Below are positions 1 to 10,180 of a stretch of DNA of 64,000 bases, piece by piece (within the stretch, counting starts at the first letter, position 1; every line of letters begins with the position of its first letter). The notes beneath the pieces were generated by a model, which saw nothing but the letters and a program-made list of their open reading frames with translations, did no database searches and was not told the DNA's origin. The translations under genes and the position numbers were made by a program. The DNA is taken from NCBI GenBank assembly GCA_905221605.1, contig CAJNDS010000054.1, positions 179,978 to 243,977 on the forward strand, read 5' to 3'. This stretch comes from Symbiodinium natans (Eukaryota > Sar > Dinophyceae > Suessiales > Symbiodiniaceae).

Positions 1-323
1 CAGGCGGACAGAGGTCTACTGATACTTTCGTGACTCGTGGGTTTGTGTTGGGTATTGGAAGTAGATCGGTACCGTTGGTGAATGGACTCATGGGTTTGTG
101 GATCTCTGCACACAAGCAGCCCAGTCCTTTGCCGGCGGGTGCAACTGCAAGGTTTAGGGCTAGGGTTGGGATGTATTGGGTTCTGGAACTCTGAACCAAT
201 TTCAGACATTTGCGACCAAATGTAGTGACCCTGAACCCAAATCCCTGACCTGTTAAACCCTACGCCTATGCTTGAACCCTTTTTGAGGACGGCTCCTGGA
301 ATTTCTTGGATGATGTCGACAAG

Positions 324-398
324 TTGATCGAGCCACCCGATTTGAAGGCGGCCTTGAAGAAGACAGGAGAAAACGGGAGCTCACCACTCTGAGCAGGG
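324..398 (+). CDS. candidate exon, charged helical segment
   Basis: The island lies between an AG acceptor (321-323) and a canonical GTATGT donor at 399. The open frame reads FEGGLEEDRRKRELTTLSR, rich in E/K/R and probably helical. A second acceptor at 332 is possible. Family not recognised. Confidence 0.45.
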
Positions 399-487
399 GT
401 ATGTCCTAAACCGTCAAATCCCCAAACCTAAATCCTTGAACCCTAAACCCGAAAGAACCCTAATCGCTAAACCCTAAACCCTAAACC

Positions 488-634
488 ATGATCACAAGCC
501 GTAAGAAGCTTAGGTGCTGTGTGGACGACTTCTCACCCTTTGGGCGGATACCTTGCCGAGGGCCCCCCACGCTGATACGGAGGGTATTGTATGGGGCACC
601 AGAACATGCCTTCCTGCCTCCCCCAAGATTTTAG
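488..634 (+). CDS. short ORF or exon, 48 aa, unknown
   Basis: An ATG just after CCCTAAA repeats opens a 48-codon frame (DDFSPFGRIPCRGPPTLIRR inside) that stops in the following TTTAGGG block. A GT at 584 could be a donor, so it may be an exon rather than a free ORF. Unknown product. Confidence 0.4.
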   Translation: MITSRKKLRCCVDDFSPFGRIPCRGPPTLIRRVLYGAPEHAFLPPPRF

Positions 635-1293
635 GGTTTAGGGTTCAGGGTTTAGGGTTTAGGGTTTAGGGTTTATGGCTAGTTCAAAGTAGGGTTAGAG
701 AAGTAAGGTACTGTAACTAATCTGTATGAAAACCTTGATTCAAGATATGGCCGCGTGCCAATATTAATTGCTTGTAACAGGGCCGCGGCCCACACACGCG
801 ACATACCCCGTTTCAGAGGGTACGTATCAATGGCCGGGGTTTTGCGACAGACCTGTTTGTTGTTGTCTGCAGGTTCCAAGTCTTGCTTATCGGGGGGTAA
901 GTGTTCGAAGTTTCAAGAAGCAAACATATGTATCCCTGAATTTGAAACCCCCTTAAACTCTTAAAGGCTGAGTATGTGGAGTGGTTCCAAGTCTTGTTTA
1001 TCGGGGGGTAAGTGTTCGTAGATTTCAAGAAGCTGTGAGGGCTCCAGGTCTTGCTTGTCGCGGCCAACCCCACTCAGTCCTCAACAGGGGGAGACACCCC
1101 CGAAGCCTGAAACCCCGAAATTCCCGAAAATCTGTGTTCATGCTTCCCGGCGCGCGACATACCCCGTTACAGGTGCGTTACATACCCGCGACAGACCAAA
1201 CACAGTCTATTGCGACATCTGCGTAAGCAACGTGCGCCCCAAATAGACGCCTTATTGTCCTACCCCACTGCGTGCTGGGACCGTTTTTAGTGC

Positions 1294-1345
1294 ATGTATA
1301 TGTATATGTATATATATATGATAGATGCAATATAATATAATATAC
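1294..1345. repeat. TA/TG microsatellite
   Basis: Degenerate run of TATATG and ATAATA units, with no coding signal. Confidence 0.8.
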
Positions 1346-1577
1346 ATGATACGAACGCGCGCGCGACCGAGGTCTGTAACAAGCCGGGCGTTACAGAGGT
1401 CTGTAACAGGTGGGCGTGGGCGCGGGCCGCGACAACCGGGGGTTTAGGCACACAACCATATACCGACCCATGAACCTTCAAGTGCTAAGCCTTTAAACAC
1501 CTGAAGGCCCCGATGCCTGAACCCCCAAAAGCCTAAGCCCTCGAGCCCTCTAATATTGCAATCTTCCCCTGCCCACC

Positions 1578-1661
1578 CCTAAACCCTAAACCCTAAACCC
1601 TAAACCCTAAACCCTAAACCCTAAACCCTAAGCCCTAAACCCTAAACCCTAAACCCTAAAC
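1578..1661. repeat. telomere-type tract, C-rich strand
   Basis: About a dozen CCCTAAA units, nearly perfect, directly upstream of the exon at 1674. It belongs to the 3' part of an intron. Confidence 0.95.
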
Positions 1662-1673
1662 CTCCCTCGCAAG

Positions 1674-1766
1674 GACTCCTGGACGCCTGGCGGCGCATCG
1701 CGCCCTCCCAGCGCCGGGGCCTCCTGGAGCGGTTGCATCTCGGCGTGGCGCAGAGTACTTCTTTAG
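1674..1766 (+). CDS. candidate exon between telomere-type tracts
   Basis: Acceptor AAG at 1673 and donor G|GTTTAGGG at 1767, so the first telomere heptamer is the donor. The frame reads LLDAWRRIAPSQRRGLLERL followed by HLGVAQSTSL, an amphipathic basic helix. Family unknown. Confidence 0.55.
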   Translation, partial: DSWTPGGASRPPSAGASWSGCISAWRRVLL

Positions 1767-1987
1767 GTTTAGGGTTTAGGGCTTAGGGCTTAGGGCTTAG
1801 GGTTTAGGGTTTCGGGTTTCTGGTTTAGGGGGCTTCGGCTGAGGCTATGAGGCTTGTGAGTGAGTTGGGCGGGGTCTATGAGTTGGCGACGAGGCTTTGG
1901 TGTCATTGCACCCCAAAGCCTAAACCCTAAACCCTAAACCCTAAACCCTAAACCCTAAACCCCTAGGAAGAGCTTAGCCCCTATAAG

Positions 1988-2065
1988 CCCCCCCGACTCC
2001 GAGGAAGCAGGCGGTGAAGCCTGAAACTCGCAGCAAGCGCAGCTTGGCAGCCTTTTTTGGTCCAG
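1988..2065 (+). CDS. candidate exon, basic/proline segment
   Basis: Starts after AAG in a C-run and ends G|GTTTAG. The frame contains PRKQAVKPETRSKRSLAAFF. Same layout as the preceding exon: CCCTAAA block upstream, TTTAG-type block downstream. Confidence 0.5.
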
Positions 2066-2085
2066 GTTTAGTGTTTAGTGTTTGG

Positions 2086-2190
2086 GGTTTAAGAGGGTTT
2101 AAGAGGGTTTAAAAGGGTTTAAGAGGGTTTACGAGGGTTTACGAGGGTTTAAGATGGTGTAAGAGGGTTTAAGAGGGTTTAAGAGGGTTT
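2086..2190. repeat. variant telomere-type minisatellite
   Basis: Units of about 10 bp (GGGTTTAAGA with AAGA/ACGA variants) repeated about ten times. It looks like a locally amplified derivative of GGGTTTA. Confidence 0.8.
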
Positions 2191-2378
2191 AGGGTTTAAG
2201 GGCTCAAGGTTTAGGGTTTAAGGGGTTTATGGAGTATGAGGGCTTGAGGGGTTAAAACGGCTTCAGTACGGCTTTATTGGGTTGAAAGGCTGAGCGGGCT
2301 TGAAGGGCCTTGAGGACTGAAAGACCTGTAAGGGTCTAAGGGCTTCCGGTGTTCAAGGCTCAGGGTCTTCTTTTGCAG

Positions 2379-2441
2379 GGTTTGCGGTTTATGGGCTTCA
2401 CTTCGGGAACAGCGCTTGCCAAATTTCCACCCGCGAGACTG
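2379..2441 (+). CDS. candidate exon, 21 codons
   Basis: Good pyrimidine tract and CAG acceptor (TCTTCTTTTGCAG), donor GTTTAGGG directly after. The frame reads GLRFMGFTSGTALAKFPPAR. Unknown. Confidence 0.5.
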
Positions 2442-2513
2442 GTTTAGGGTTTAGGGTTTAGGGTTTAGGGTTTAGGGTTTAGGGTTTAGGGTTTAGGGTT
2501 TAGGGTTTAGGGG
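2442..2513. repeat. telomere-type tract, G-rich strand
   Basis: About ten perfect TTTAGGG units. The first one supplies the donor of the exon ending at 2441. Confidence 0.95.
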
Positions 2514-2653
2514 AGCGATTCAATAGAGACGCCCAAAAACGGATCAAGACGTGGGGTTCCTAACCCAAAACCCGAGACTCTGAATGCAGCAGGGCGTTCC
2601 CAAAATCCAGAGTCCCGAGAACGTTAAAAGAAGTGGGCTGTTTCCTTTCTATA

Positions 2654-2750
2654 CTAGGACCCAGATTAGGCCCTTATTCCTTTTTTTGTTGGGGGGGGGG
2701 GGGGGTTTTGGTTCCCTTATAAGCCCCTCTAATTCATGTACCTGGGGCAA
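2654..2750. mobile_element. family D introner-like element, left half
   Basis: Matches the family D left end (CTAGGACCCAG..TAGGCCCTTATTCC), then a TTTTTTTGTTGGGG run. The right terminus is not clear, so this is a decayed copy. Confidence 0.5.
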
Positions 2751-3003
2751 CTTCGGGAAGCTTAGGGAGTATTGGGGAGCATGAGGGAACCTTGGGTTCC
2801 ATACCCCCCCTTTGAACCCCTCTCCCCCAAGAACCATATAATTAGGGTTACCCTAAACCCTAACTAAACCCTAAACCCTAAACCCTAAACCCTAAACCCT
2901 AAACCCTGAACCCTGAACCCTGAAGAACCCTAGAACCTAAGAACCAGCAAGTTTCCGGCTGAGGCATTGCTGAGATGGTGACCGCTGCGCAAAAGTCCTA
3001 AAG

Positions 3004-3052
3004 ATCGGGCGGGAGGCTCGGAGGTCGAAACAAGCTCCGCTGCTGAGTGCGG
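3004..3052 (+). CDS. candidate exon, 16 codons
   Basis: AAG acceptor, GG|GTTTAGGG donor. Frame RAGGSEVETSSAAECG. Short and not recognisable, but it fits the tract-exon-tract pattern. Confidence 0.4.
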
Positions 3053-3312
3053 GTTTAGGGTTTAGGGTTTAGGGTTCAGGGTTCAGGGTTCAGGGTTCAG
3101 GGTTCAGGGTTCAGGGTTTAGGCTTTAAGGTTAGGAGCAGCTTTGGCTGCCACAAACCCCTTCAGCCCGAAGCCCGAAGCCCAAAGGCCACCCTGAACAC
3201 ACAGCCCGCAAGAGAGGGGATTTGGAGTTGAGGGTTTATGGTCTACCCTTGTTCCTCCTAGAACAACACAGCCAGCAAGCGAGGGGATTTGGAGTTGGGC
3301 TTCGATTATATT

Positions 3313-3348
3313 TTTCATTTTTTTTTTTTTTTTTGGGGGGGGGGGGGG
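3313..3348. repeat. T-run joined to G-run
   Basis: About 17 T followed by about 12 G. Same T-then-G polarity as other homopolymer junctions in the window. Confidence 0.9.
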
Positions 3349-3619
3349 CGTCTTCTTGTGGGGTTTTGCGGTTTGGGGCTTGGGGGTTATTTCGCATGTG
3401 GAACTTCATCCGTTTTCTGCCCGAGCTTTTACAAGCACTCAGTACAGCTCAGTTTGCTTGTAAACGGTTCGAACCTACCACAGAACAAAACAAACAAACG
3501 CTGTTGTAAGTCTGCGGCATTTGCGATCAGTATTCTCTGTTCGCACAGCTCTAGTCTGTTTTTTTGGGATGCGTCATTTGAACCCTAAAATACGCACTCT
3601 TCTTTTCAACTCCATTCAG

Positions 3620-3724
3620 GCGGCGGCCGAGAAGGTTGGTCAAGCATGCGGCCATAAAAGGGCGCTTGCTGCTCTGAGACCCCAAACCCACGGCCCTAGA
3701 AGTTTTGACAGCCCCTCCCCCTAA
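3620..3724 (+). CDS. candidate exon or exon end, 34 codons
   Basis: CAG acceptor after a pyrimidine-rich stretch. The frame reads AAAEKVGQACGHKRALAALR and runs to a TAA at 3722. An internal GTTGGT at 3635 could end the exon early. Confidence 0.4.
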   Translation, partial: AAAEKVGQACGHKRALAALRPQTHGPRSFDSPSP

Positions 3725-4540
3725 AACCTAATGTTGACTTCGCATTAATAACCCCCCCCCCCCCCCCCCCTTGATTGATCAATCTCTCCGGCCAGGGCCT
3801 CCTCAATTGTATTCGCCTAAATCCTGGTAGGACGTACTGTTAGTTTTAGTATTAGGTAGTAGCACCACGCCCGTAAAACCCGGATTTCCCGGGTCGGATT
3901 TTACAATTGTGGCGGGCTACACTATTGTGTTCCGGCAGCGGGATTTTACAATTGCGGCGGGATCCACTAATGTGAAGTCAACATTATTGAGAGTAACCAA
4001 ACTGGAAGGTAACGCAATGGGTAGTTTTTACCCGACTTCTTGATTCGACCAGCTTCCCTTCTGGACCCAAGAAATGCTCAGTAACTAAGGAGGTTACACA
4101 GCGTACTCTCGCAAAAGGGCTCCTGGCGGTTCAGGCAGTTCAGGTTCAGGGATTCGGTGATTTGGGTATCTGGACCCCTAAACCCTGTATCCCTAAACCC
4201 TAAACCCTAAACCCTAAACCCTTTATCCCTAAACCCTAAACCTAAACCCTAAACGAATCAGAGATCCATCCCCTGCGGCTCAGGTTCTTTAAGGGTTACC
4301 ATGGCATATAAGCAAAGCCCCCAAAGCCAAATAAGCGTCCCCTTATAGATGCCTGTCATACTTGAACTTCTGTTCGTAGAACAGGTGCTGCTGTAACAAC
4401 ACCCTAAACCCTAAGCCCTAACCAATATACCCTAAACCTAGCAAAGGGACTTTAGTGCGCGTGTTTAGGGGCTTAGGGTTTCGCAGACCAGCCCAGATAG
4501 GCTTCGAAGCTTGTTTAGGGTGTGGGGCTTGTTTTGCTAG

Positions 4541-4619
4541 AGCGTTGGAAGGTCGACCTGCACAGGCTTCTGCCACCGCCTGAGCATACGAGCGTCAGAG
4601 TGGACTGGACCGTTGAGGG
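4541..4619 (+). CDS. candidate exon
   Basis: Acceptor TTTTGCTAG. The frame reads RWKVDLHRLLPPPEHTSVRV then DWTVE. The donor is not canonical, so the 3' border is uncertain. Family unknown. Confidence 0.5.
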
Positions 4620-4650
4620 ATTCGATTAACAGTTGGACTGGGGTCCCTAA

Positions 4651-4796
4651 ACCTTAAACCCTAAACCCTAAACCCTAAACCCTAAACCCTAAACCCTAAA
4701 CCCTAAACCCTAAACCCTAAACCCTAAACCCTAAACCCTAAACCCTAAACCCTAAACCCTAAACCCTAAACCCTAAACCCTAAACCCTAAACCTTA
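4651..4796. repeat. telomere-type tract, C-rich strand, about 20 units
   Basis: Nearly perfect CCCTAAA array of about 145 bp. Confidence 0.97.
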
Positions 4797-4926
4797 ACTG
4801 GGTCTGCGGGTACGCTGACTTCCTCGCTGACGGCTTAGGGCTTGAATGCACAGGCTGAGACGCTGAAGCCAAAAGATTGAACCCTGAGCTACGCACCCTG
4901 TGGCTCCCATGTACCAATTCTACCCT

Positions 4927-5003
4927 GGGTTTAGGGTTTAGGGTTTAGGGTTTAGGGTTTAGGGTTTAGGGTTTAGGGTTTAGGGTTTAGGGTTCAGGGT
5001 TTA
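4927..5003. repeat. telomere-type tract, G-rich strand
   Basis: About eleven TTTAGGG units. The 130 bp between this and the preceding C-rich tract holds no clear exon. Confidence 0.95.
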
Positions 5004-5469
5004 CCCTCAAACGCCTCCACAACCAATAGTCCTGAAACACGCGCAGTATTGTTATAGTTCTATTGTATTTTTCTGTATGCACGTTAGGACATTGAACCCT
5101 AAATGGGTGTAAAAGCGAGAGCCTACCGTCAGACTCCGCCGCTTGCGGAGGCCGCCAGCAATGACTGAGTCACCCAGCAAGACTCCTTGGAGGACAGACA
5201 GCGGGCCAGCCAGAGGGTTTCGGGGAGTTAGGGTTTTATGCATGCTATCCTTGCGGACATCCCATGCGTATCCATGGCTGAGACAACTAGGCCTTTAGCT
5301 AGGGTGAAAGGTTGCAGAAGACCCACCAAAAACAATCACCTGTGGGCTGGCTATCTCTAGACTATACAGTTTTAACAGGCGGATCAGATCGAGGCTTTGC
5401 AAAGTGTTCAAAGTGGCTGCACCAAGGGGAGTTAGGATTTTGGAGGGTTCTGGACGTTTGTCGCCCACG

Positions 5470-5865
5470 TTAAAGCCACACTACGAAGTCAGGGTCTGCG
5501 TTGAATGCATATTTGTTTCGACGTTGTATTTGGCGTAGTCTGTAGAATACTTCAGCACGCTGAATGGCACAGGAATAGGGGTTCAGCAAGATTGCCTTCA
5601 CAAACAATGCGCTCTTGAACCAATGCAAACGTCTTCCCAGCATGTGGTAGCTATATGGCGCACCCAACAAAAAGCGTCTCTTTAGGGAACTGCCCATATC
5701 ATCGGGCATGTTGACTGCGATGTTTTTTTGGGGGAGGAGATGAGGCGCCGGGTTCCTCACCCTTACCCTATCCAACTCCTCAGTTGTACCCCTGCTGGGC
5801 CTCATGGGTACTTTGGCGGGGTCCAGAAAAGCACCAGCCCTGAACAAGAGGCTTGGTATAGTCAA
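5470..5865 (-). CDS. possible minus-strand coding fragment, 131 aa
   Basis: Longest open frame in a stretch free of telomere repeats. The C-terminal half (KRRFLLGAPYSYHMLGRRLH, then a run to DPDFVVWL) has a natural composition. No motif recognised. It is one of few minus-strand candidates in a + strand region, and could be a retroelement fragment or a chance frame. Confidence 0.3.
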   Translation of the reverse strand: MTIPSLLFRAGAFLDPAKVPMRPSRGTTEELDRVRVRNPAPHLLPQKNIAVNMPDDMGSSLKRRFLLGAPYSYHMLGRRLHWFKSALFVKAILLNPYSCAIQRAEVFYRLRQIQRRNKYAFNADPDFVVWL

Positions 5866-5917
5866 TTACCTAGAAAAGCTCCTGGGCGTGATCCCACCAG
5901 CACAGAGTGAACCCCCT

Positions 5918-5974
5918 CTCCCGCTCTCTCTCTCTCTCTATCATGCTCTCTCTCACTCTCTCTCTCTCTCTCCC

Positions 5975-6023
<49 letters not shown>

Positions 6024-6044
6024 TCTCCTCTCTCTCTCGCTCTC
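5918..6044. repeat. (CT)n microsatellite, possible polypyrimidine tract
   Basis: About 125 bp of CT/CTCC directly before GTGTCTTTTGCAG at 6046-6058, a textbook acceptor. The repeat may act as an oversized pyrimidine tract. Confidence 0.85.
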
Positions 6045-6287
6045 TGTGTCTTTTGCAGGGATCGGTGCGAACTATATAGTCCACACAGGAAGCGTGCGGC
6101 TTATGGCTAAAAGTCCATGTTTTGCTGTCAGATTATTCCAGACAAATCTGTGCGAGGTCAAGGCTTGAAAAGCTTGGGTGCTTAAGGCTTTTGGGCGTCC
6201 CGTGCTTGAGGTGTGGTTCTGGGTTCGGCAATTGTACAAGGATTTCGGCTTCGAGGTCCGGAGTTTACTGTCGACTGCTATTCGCAG

Positions 6288-6332
6288 GACAAACCCAGTG
6301 CACGCCTTCACCGCCGCCTCGATCTCGGCAGA
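6288..6332 (+). CDS. candidate exon, basic
   Basis: Acceptor TTCGCAG. The frame reads DKPSARLHRRLDLGR. GTTGAT at 6333 is a possible donor, otherwise the frame runs on (VDAST) into CCCTAAA repeats. Confidence 0.45.
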
Positions 6333-6361
6333 GTTGATGCCTCGACCTTAAACCCCCAAAC

Positions 6362-6553
6362 CCTACACGCTAACCCCTCCGAACCCTAAACCCTAAACCC
6401 CTAACCCCTAAACCCTAAACCCTATACCCTAAAGCCTAAACCCTAAACCCTAAACCCTAAACCCTAAACCCTAAACCCTAAACCCTAAACCCTAAACCCT
6501 AAACCCTAAACCCTAAACCCTAAACCCTAAACCCTAAACCCTAACCCTAAACC
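6362..6553. repeat. telomere-type tract, C-rich strand
   Basis: About 190 bp of CCCTAAA, degenerate at its start and nearly perfect after 6440. Confidence 0.95.
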
Positions 6554-6562
6554 GTGTCTCAG

Positions 6563-6611
6563 CAACGAAAGGGTCGAACTCTCAGTCGTGATTCTGGGTC
6601 TTCTTGCGGAG
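6563..6611 (+). CDS. candidate exon, hydrophobic helix
   Basis: CAG acceptor, donor G|GTTTAG. The frame reads NERVELSVVILGLLAE. A second open frame (QRKGRTLSRDSGSSCG) also fits, so the reading frame is unresolved. Confidence 0.45.
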
Positions 6612-6936
6612 GTTTAGGGGATGCCATGCTCAAAACTCCAATGCTCCAAGCTGCACCCTAAGCCCTGAACCCTATAGTAATCCCTAAACCCTAAACCCTA
6701 AAGAAGCTAAGCCCCTAAAGCCTTGAACCCCCCCCGAAGGGGGAGCGATGTTTAGGAAGCTGCAGATTCTGGAAGTTCCCCTTATAGGGTTTGGGGTTTG
6801 GGCGTGCAGGATTTGGGGTTTAGTGTGCTGAGGGTTCAAGATTACAGGGTTCTGGGTTTACACTAGCGTGTAAAGAATTCAGGGGGCACGCGAAGAAATA
6901 ATGGAGACCCCCCGGCATTATTTCCAGCCACCCAAA

Positions 6937-7043
6937 TAATAATAATAATAATAATAATGGAAAGGGAAACCATTTAACCATTATTATTTGGACCCCCCCA
7001 CCAAATAATAATAGTACTAATAATCATAGTAATAATAATGGAC
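6937..7043. repeat. ATT/AAT-rich repeat with palindromic halves
   Basis: Two AATAATAAT blocks separated by an inverted ATTATTATT segment with GGACCCCCC borders. Probably a decayed hairpin element. Confidence 0.6.
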
Positions 7044-7068
7044 CGCCCCCAGTTTGAGGACGCAACAG

Positions 7069-7172
7069 CCACACAACCCCCAGGAAAGAGCTTGAAGGAA
7101 GCTGTGAGGACTTTCATGTCATGGGTTCCGGATCCCACCAACTCGTTGAGCTCAGTTCCCCTGCCGCCCTAA
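7069..7172 (+). CDS. candidate exon, possibly terminal
   Basis: CAG acceptor. The frame reads GKSLKEAVRTFMSWVPDPTN and continues to a TAA built from the telomere-type repeat. An internal GT at 7155 may instead be the donor. Confidence 0.45.
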
Positions 7173-7518
7173 ACCCTATAAACCCCAAATCCCAAACCCC
7201 AAACCCTATAAACCCCAAACCCTAAACCCCAAACCCTAAACCCTAAACCCTGAACCCCAAACCGTAAACCCTAAACCCTAAAAACCCTAAACCCTAAACC
7301 CTAAACCCTAAACCCTAAACCCTAAACCCTAAACCCTAAACCCTAAACCCTAAACCCTAAACCCTAAACCCTAAACCCTAAACCCTAAACCCTAAACCCT
7401 AACCCTAAACCCTAAACCCTAAACCCCAAACCCCAAACCCTAAACCCCAAACCCTAAACCCCAAACCCTAAACCCCAAACCCTAAACCCTAAACCCTAAA
7501 CCCTAAACCCTAAACCCA
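7167..7518. repeat. longest C-rich telomere-type tract
   Basis: About 350 bp of CCCTAAA with CCCCAAA and CCCTATAAA variants. Homogeneous core, degenerate flanks. Confidence 0.96.
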
Positions 7519-7527
7519 GCACCACAG

Positions 7528-7652
7528 GCCGCAAGCAGCAACCGCTTCCGGGGTTGGGATGCCGGATCACATCCCCGGCTTCCCTTTCCCGGCACTTGGC
7601 GCGACTTTTGGGACATGCTCAGGGAGCTGGGGCCCTCAGAAGTTTGTGTAGG
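7528..7652 (+). CDS. candidate exon, 41 codons, basic
   Basis: Acceptor ACCACAG at 7527. Donor is the TTTAGGG block (G|GTTTAGGG). The frame includes SLSRHLARLLGHAQGAGALR. The exon fills the whole gap between a C-rich and a G-rich tract. Confidence 0.55.
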
Positions 7653-7770
7653 GTTTAGGGTTTAGGGTTTAGGGTTTAGGGTTTAGGATTTAGGGTTTAG
7701 GGTTTAGGGTTTGGGGTTTGGGGTTTCGGGTTTCGGGTTTCGGGAGTCGGGTTTGGGGTTAGGGTTTAGG
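7653..7770. repeat. telomere-type tract, G-rich strand
   Basis: TTTAGGG units grading into TTTGGGG and TTTCGGG. Confidence 0.93.
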
Positions 7771-7774
7771 GCAG

Positions 7775-7812
7775 CATCCCCCATCACAGCATCAGAGCTT
7801 TGTGCTCAAAGC
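7775..7812 (+). CDS. candidate short exon
   Basis: GCAG acceptor. The frame HPPSQHQSFVLKAFFFAAF stays open past the GTTCTT donor candidate at 7813 to the next TTTAG. 3' border uncertain. Confidence 0.35.
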
Positions 7813-8248
7813 GTTCTTTTTTGCGGCTTTTAGGGCTTGGATTCCCTGAACTCCCGCTCGGTCGTTGGATTTCCGCTGGCCAGTCTTGATGGGTACAAGG
7901 GCATCCCTCCAGTTCACGCTCCTGACCCTAAACGTCAGCCCTAAACCCTAAACCCTAGACCCTAAATCCCTTAATCCCTGATCCCTAAACCCTAAACCCT
8001 AAACTAGGGTGTAGTGCTTGTGGCGCCTCATGGCGTTCTGGGTAAGTTTAGGCCTTATAGAGAGAGGTGTCTTAGGCTCCAAGATGCCTACCTTTCCTCT
8101 TGGGGGCTTGCACTTTAAGTGGGCTTAGGGTTTGGGGTTTAGGGTTGAGGGTTTAGGGTTTAGGGCCTCTTAGGGACGAAGTAGGCCGAGGTCTTCAAGG
8201 CTCGAAGGGCCCTAACACCCAGTTGCCCGAAACCTGACACCCTAGGCA

Positions 8249-8345
8249 AGCCCTAAACCCTAAACCCTAAACCCTAAACCCTAAACCCTAAACCCTAAAC
8301 CCTAAACCCTAAACCCTAAACCCTAAACCCTAAACCCTAAACCCT
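8249..8345. repeat. telomere-type tract, C-rich strand
   Basis: About 13 perfect CCCTAAA units. Confidence 0.96.
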
Positions 8346-8358
8346 CACCACCGCCCAG

Positions 8359-8460
8359 CCCTTTGCTTCAAGGCAGTTCCGGGATGTGTTCTCGTCCTCT
8401 TTGAGATCAAACTGGAGGCGAAGCTCCCAGGGCTGCCCTTTTGTTGAATGGATCGTTGAG
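8359..8460 (+). CDS. candidate exon, 34 codons
   Basis: Acceptor CCGCCCAG, donor GTTTGGGG (variant telomere unit), exactly 34 codons. The frame starts PFASRQFRDVFSSSLRSNWR and ends PFVEWIVE. Composition natural, family unknown. Confidence 0.6.
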
Positions 8461-8849
8461 GTTTGGGGCTTAGGACCCAACATCTACAGGAACGATATTC
8501 CGCGCGTCGGGGGAGGAGGATACGACTGGTTCATGGTTTTAAGTTGCTCGTTTGGGGGCTTTCAGTGCCAGTGCTTAACTCAAAATCCCGGGTGTGAGGG
8601 TTCAAGGCGAGGGTGGAGGGCCTTTGGGGGTTTTCTATACAGACCACTACCGTTTGCTCTACATGGCGCCCATACATATGCCAAGCCTCACGGAGCATCT
8701 TTTTTGGCATGAATAGTCCAGAAGCCATCGATGGCCCAGAAACATTTAAAAACAATTCCTGCAAACCACACCCGCCCTAAACCCTAAACCCCAAATCCCA
8801 AACCCGAAACCCTAAAACCTCACCCCAACCCTAAACCGCAAGACTTCAG

Positions 8850-8892
8850 CGAGCTACGGGAGCTGGCTTTGCCCCAAGGCTTCAAGGCCTAA
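8850..8892 (+). CDS. candidate exon or terminal codons
   Basis: TTCAG acceptor. The frame reads ELRELALPQGFKA and then a TAA. Confidence 0.35.
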
Positions 8893-8912
8893 GACCCCAA
8901 CTAAAACCGCAG

Positions 8913-8941
8913 CCCCCTTTACAAAGCTGTCCGTGACTCAG
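8913..8941 (+). CDS. candidate micro-exon, 29 nt
   Basis: GCAG acceptor and CAG|GTTGTAGGG donor bracket PFTKLSVTQ. Confidence 0.35.
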
Positions 8942-9417
8942 GTTGTAGGGTTCAGGGTTTCGGGTTTAGGTTTTAGGTTTCCATTGTGTCTGGGTTCGAG
9001 CGCAGCCCGCAACCAGAACCGACTAGGGCTTAGGTTATCTTGAGAAACCCTTAGAAAGCCTAAACCCTAAAACCCTAAACCCTACAAAACCTAAACCCCG
9101 GGGTGGAGGCGGTAGCTCGGAGCTGGGTGTTTAGGCCGTGTGAGTTCCGGAATCCTTCCGCATAGACGAGGAAATCCACCCCGGAGACCTGCAGACTGAA
9201 CCTTCAACAACCCTAAGATCCCTAAGAACCCCCCATTGAGCCGAAACCCTAAGAGCCCAAAACCCAGGAAACCCTAAGAACCCTCAGAAGCCCTAAAGCC
9301 CTCAAACACACAAACAAACAAAAGGCAAAAGCCCCTAAAAACTCCGCGAGCCCCTACGAACCCTAAACCCCAAACCCTGAACCCTGAACCCTGAACCCTA
9401 AACTACACCCTTGCCAG

Positions 9418-9474
9418 CGCCAGGACCTTGTATCGCCGCTGCGGTGAGCAAGGGCTCCCAGAAACCTTTTTCTG
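9418..9474 (+). CDS. candidate exon end, 18 codons
   Basis: GCCAG acceptor. The frame ARTLYRRCGEQGLPETFF ends in TGA. GTGAGC at 9444 looks like a strong donor, but the next AG is only 18 nt away, too short for an intron. Confidence 0.35.
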
Positions 9475-9587
9475 ACTGGCTTTCAAGGGGTGTTTAGGGT
9501 TTAGCTTTTAGGGTTTGGGGCTTAGGGAGGTTTGGGGTTCAGGGTTTGCGGAGGTTTAGGCTTTGGAGCTCAGGGAGGTTTAGGGTT

Positions 9588-9868
9588 TAATGTTGCACCC
9601 GCAATATTCTAGGGGGACGCTAGTACGAAATTTTTGCGGCAGTTCAGGATTTTGGCCCTTTGTTTTGGGGGTACACTATAATGACAAGTTTTCGGGCCGT
9701 GACTTTTTTTTAATGGTTTTTGAGGTCCAAGTTCTTAGTTTGAGATCTGGTTCCATCTCCTGACCCCTTCCCTTCCTGACTGTTTGGGGTTTTTGTTTAT
9801 TCAGGGTCCTCGACTGTTTGGGGGGGGGGGGGTGGGGGGTTACGTTATTAAAGCAGGTCCAACATTAG
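9588..9868. mobile_element. family H element, about 280 bp
   Basis: Left end AATGTTGCACCC and right end GGTCCAACATT are inverted, as in the H copies at 24181 and 45934. The interior holds G-runs. No ORF. Confidence 0.5.
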
Positions 9869-10082
9869 GATGTATAGGGTGACAAAAAAACACCATAGGC
9901 CCCAGAAGCCCGAATTTTGGCGTGGGGGGGGTTGAGAAGGGGAGTTTGAGTTGTTGGACCCCAAACCCTAAACCCCCAACCCTAAACCACTTCAGGGGGC
10001 TTCAAGCTCGGCAAGGCTTTTGTTTCGAACGTGCTGTAAACTAGACCCTAAACCCTAAACCCTAAACCCTAAACCCTATCAG

Positions 10083-10180
10083 GCCTCCGAGTCCACCGGC
10101 AGCCCTGCTTTTGAGGGTAGCAGCACCCCTGTCTACATTCCAAAGCTTTCTTGTGGTCTCCTCCGAAACTGGACCAGCAG
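10083..10180 (+). CDS. candidate exon, 32 codons
   Basis: CAG acceptor right after CCCTAAA repeats, CAG|GTAGAT donor. The frame reads ASESTGSPAFEGSSTPVYIP then KLSCGLLRNWTS. Strong splice signals, unknown family. Confidence 0.6.

Noticed and set aside
4651..4796. True chromosome end because of perfect CCCTAAA repeats
   Set aside because: Tracts occur throughout, in both orientations and with unique exon-like DNA on both sides, so they are interstitial.
5804..6110. Ser/Leu-rich open frames
   Set aside because: They are translations of the (CT)n microsatellite.
7167..7518. CRISPR-like array of short direct repeats
   Set aside because: The 7-bp units have no spacers, no leader and no cas genes.
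9444..9461. 18-nt GT..AG intron
   Set aside because: It is shorter than any plausible spliceosomal intron and its removal breaks the phase.
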